5,472 nt of DNA from an uncultured bacterium (GTDB lineage: Bacteria > Actinomycetota > Coriobacteriia > Coriobacteriales > Eggerthellaceae). The notes under the pieces are model-generated. The model did no database searches, was not told where the DNA came from, and was given only the letters and a program-made list of their open reading frames with translations. This document shows, one piece after another, positions 4,636-5,472 of the stretch. Positions within the stretch are counted from its first letter, which is position 1; each line of letters begins with the position of its first letter. The translations under genes were made by a program, and so were the position numbers. The stretch is from positions 1 to 5,472 of the forward strand of contig CANSQW010000102.1 of assembly GCA_947649215.1 (NCBI GenBank), given 5' to 3'.

Positions 4636-5472
4636 CTACTTCCGTCGGTCATCGACGTGCTTCGCCTTGCCGATGGCGCGCTCGATGCCGCCCGGCTCCA
4701 CGAGGCGCACCACCGGGGTGACCAGCAGCACGTTGCGCAGGCGGTCGGTCACGTCGCGCGTGAAGGCGCTCATCTCGTCGAAGGAGTCGCTGAACGCCTC
4801 CGGCTTGATCTCCACCTCCACGGTCATGCGGTCGAGCCCGCTCTCGTTGTCCACGATGATGCGGTAATGCGGCGTGAGCGTGTCGATGCGCCCGATCACG
4901 TCCTCCACCTGGCTCGGGAACACGTTGGTGCCGCGGATGATGAGCATGTCGTCGCTGCGCGAGCGCACCTTCTCCATGCGGGCGAGCGTGCGCCCGCATG
5001 CGCACGGCTCGGTGATGACGCGCGTGAGGTCGTGGGTGCGGTAGCGCAGCACGGGGATGCCGCGCTTGTCGAGCGGCGTGAGCACGAGCTCGCCCATCTC
5101 CCCCTCGCCCACCGGCTCGCCGGTGGCAGGGTCGACCACCTCCCAGAGGAAGTGGTCCTCGGCGATGTGCTGCTGGTCGCGGTGGGCCAAGCACTCGCCG
5201 GAGACGCCCGGGCCCATGACCTCGGTGAGCCCGTAGTTGTCGGTGCAGGTGATGTGCATGCGCGACTCGATCTCGGCCTTGAGGTGCGGCGGGCACGGCT
5301 CGCCGCCGAACAGCCCGCGCTCCAAGGTGGACGACGCCCAGTCATACCCCATCTTCTCGCCCACCTCGCAGATGTGCATGGCATACGACGGCGTGGCGAT
5401 GAGGGTGGTGGTGCCGTAGTCCTCGATCATCTGGATGTGGCGCTCGGTGTTGCCGGCGCCGGCGGGGATCAT
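4636..5472 (-). CDS. paaK: Phenylacetate-CoA ligase (aryl-CoA ligase), 3' part only
   Basis: This is the C-terminal 278 residues of a PaaK-type adenylate-forming enzyme, usually about 430 residues. The frame runs open to the window edge, and the Met at the edge is internal. The enzyme uses ATP to join phenylacetate, or a similar aryl acid, to coenzyme A in the cytoplasm. Visible motifs, numbered from the window edge: IATPSYAM (25-32), GGEPC (56-60), DNYGLTEVMGPGVSGEC (78-94), RYRTHDLT (143-150), a Cys pair CACGR (157-161), RSDDMLIIRGTNVFP (172-186) with the hinge, and the C-terminal GKAKHV (268-273) carrying the expected catalytic Lys. All match PaaK closely. In anaerobic gut bacteria such ligases often act on arylacetates from amino-acid fermentation rather than in the aerobic paa pathway; no paa or ior neighbour is in the window to decide. 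It probably ends its transcript near 4580-4613. Confidence 0.92.
   Translation of the reverse strand: MIPAGAGNTERHIQMIEDYGTTTLIATPSYAMHICEVGEKMGYDWASSTLERGLFGGEPCPPHLKAEIESRMHITCTDNYGLTEVMGPGVSGECLAHRDQQHIAEDHFLWEVVDPATGEPVGEGEMGELVLTPLDKRGIPVLRYRTHDLTRVITEPCACGRTLARMEKVRSRSDDMLIIRGTNVFPSQVEDVIGRIDTLTPHYRIIVDNESGLDRMTVEVEIKPEAFSDSFDEMSAFTRDVTDRLRNVLLVTPVVRLVEPGGIERAIGKAKHVDDRRK

Noticed and set aside
3563..4867. Plus-strand frame of 434 codons antisense to gluQ and the CoA ligase gene
   Set aside because: Composition-driven shadow; the minus-strand genes in this stretch have unmistakable catalytic motifs.

Overview
All four recognisable genes lie on the minus strand in the right-hand two thirds of the window, from about 1760 to 5472. 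The DNA is GC-rich throughout. Together, a PaaK-type aryl-CoA ligase, a glutamyl-Q tRNA(Asp) synthetase, a small lipoprotein and a MenA-like prenyltransferase suggest a GC-rich, menaquinone-using bacterium. My guess is a gut Coriobacteriia member of the Eggerthella/Gordonibacter kind. This is inferred from gene content and style; no rRNA or other decisive marker is present.

Layout in transcription order (right to left): (1) the 3' part of a phenylacetate-CoA ligase gene (4636-5472, 5' end outside the window); (2) a perfect 15-bp stem in the short gap after it; (3) a complete gluQ (3608-4552); (4) a 169-bp gap with a candidate promoter and a small palindrome; (5) a lipoprotein of unknown function (2866-3438), followed by a classical intrinsic terminator (2742-2772); (6) a MenA-like UbiA-family prenyltransferase (1760-2686), with a G-quadruplex motif just past its stop codon. 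The genes do not form one pathway. The hairpin and terminator suggest at least two or three separate transcripts.

The left third (1-1759) holds no credible protein gene and is the unusual part. Three copies of a ~151-bp element lie in the same orientation (the first cut by the window edge). Each has ~30-bp imperfect inverted arms, an invariant core and nearly fixed internal spacing. The mismatches between arms are mostly G.U-compatible if the plus strand is transcribed, so the element could be a structured RNA. A MITE-like transposable unit is the main alternative. The spacers are strikingly poor in T on the plus strand, which creates long but spurious plus-strand reading frames, and they carry short degenerate repeats. 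I do not recognise this element family and cannot tell from sequence alone whether it is already described.
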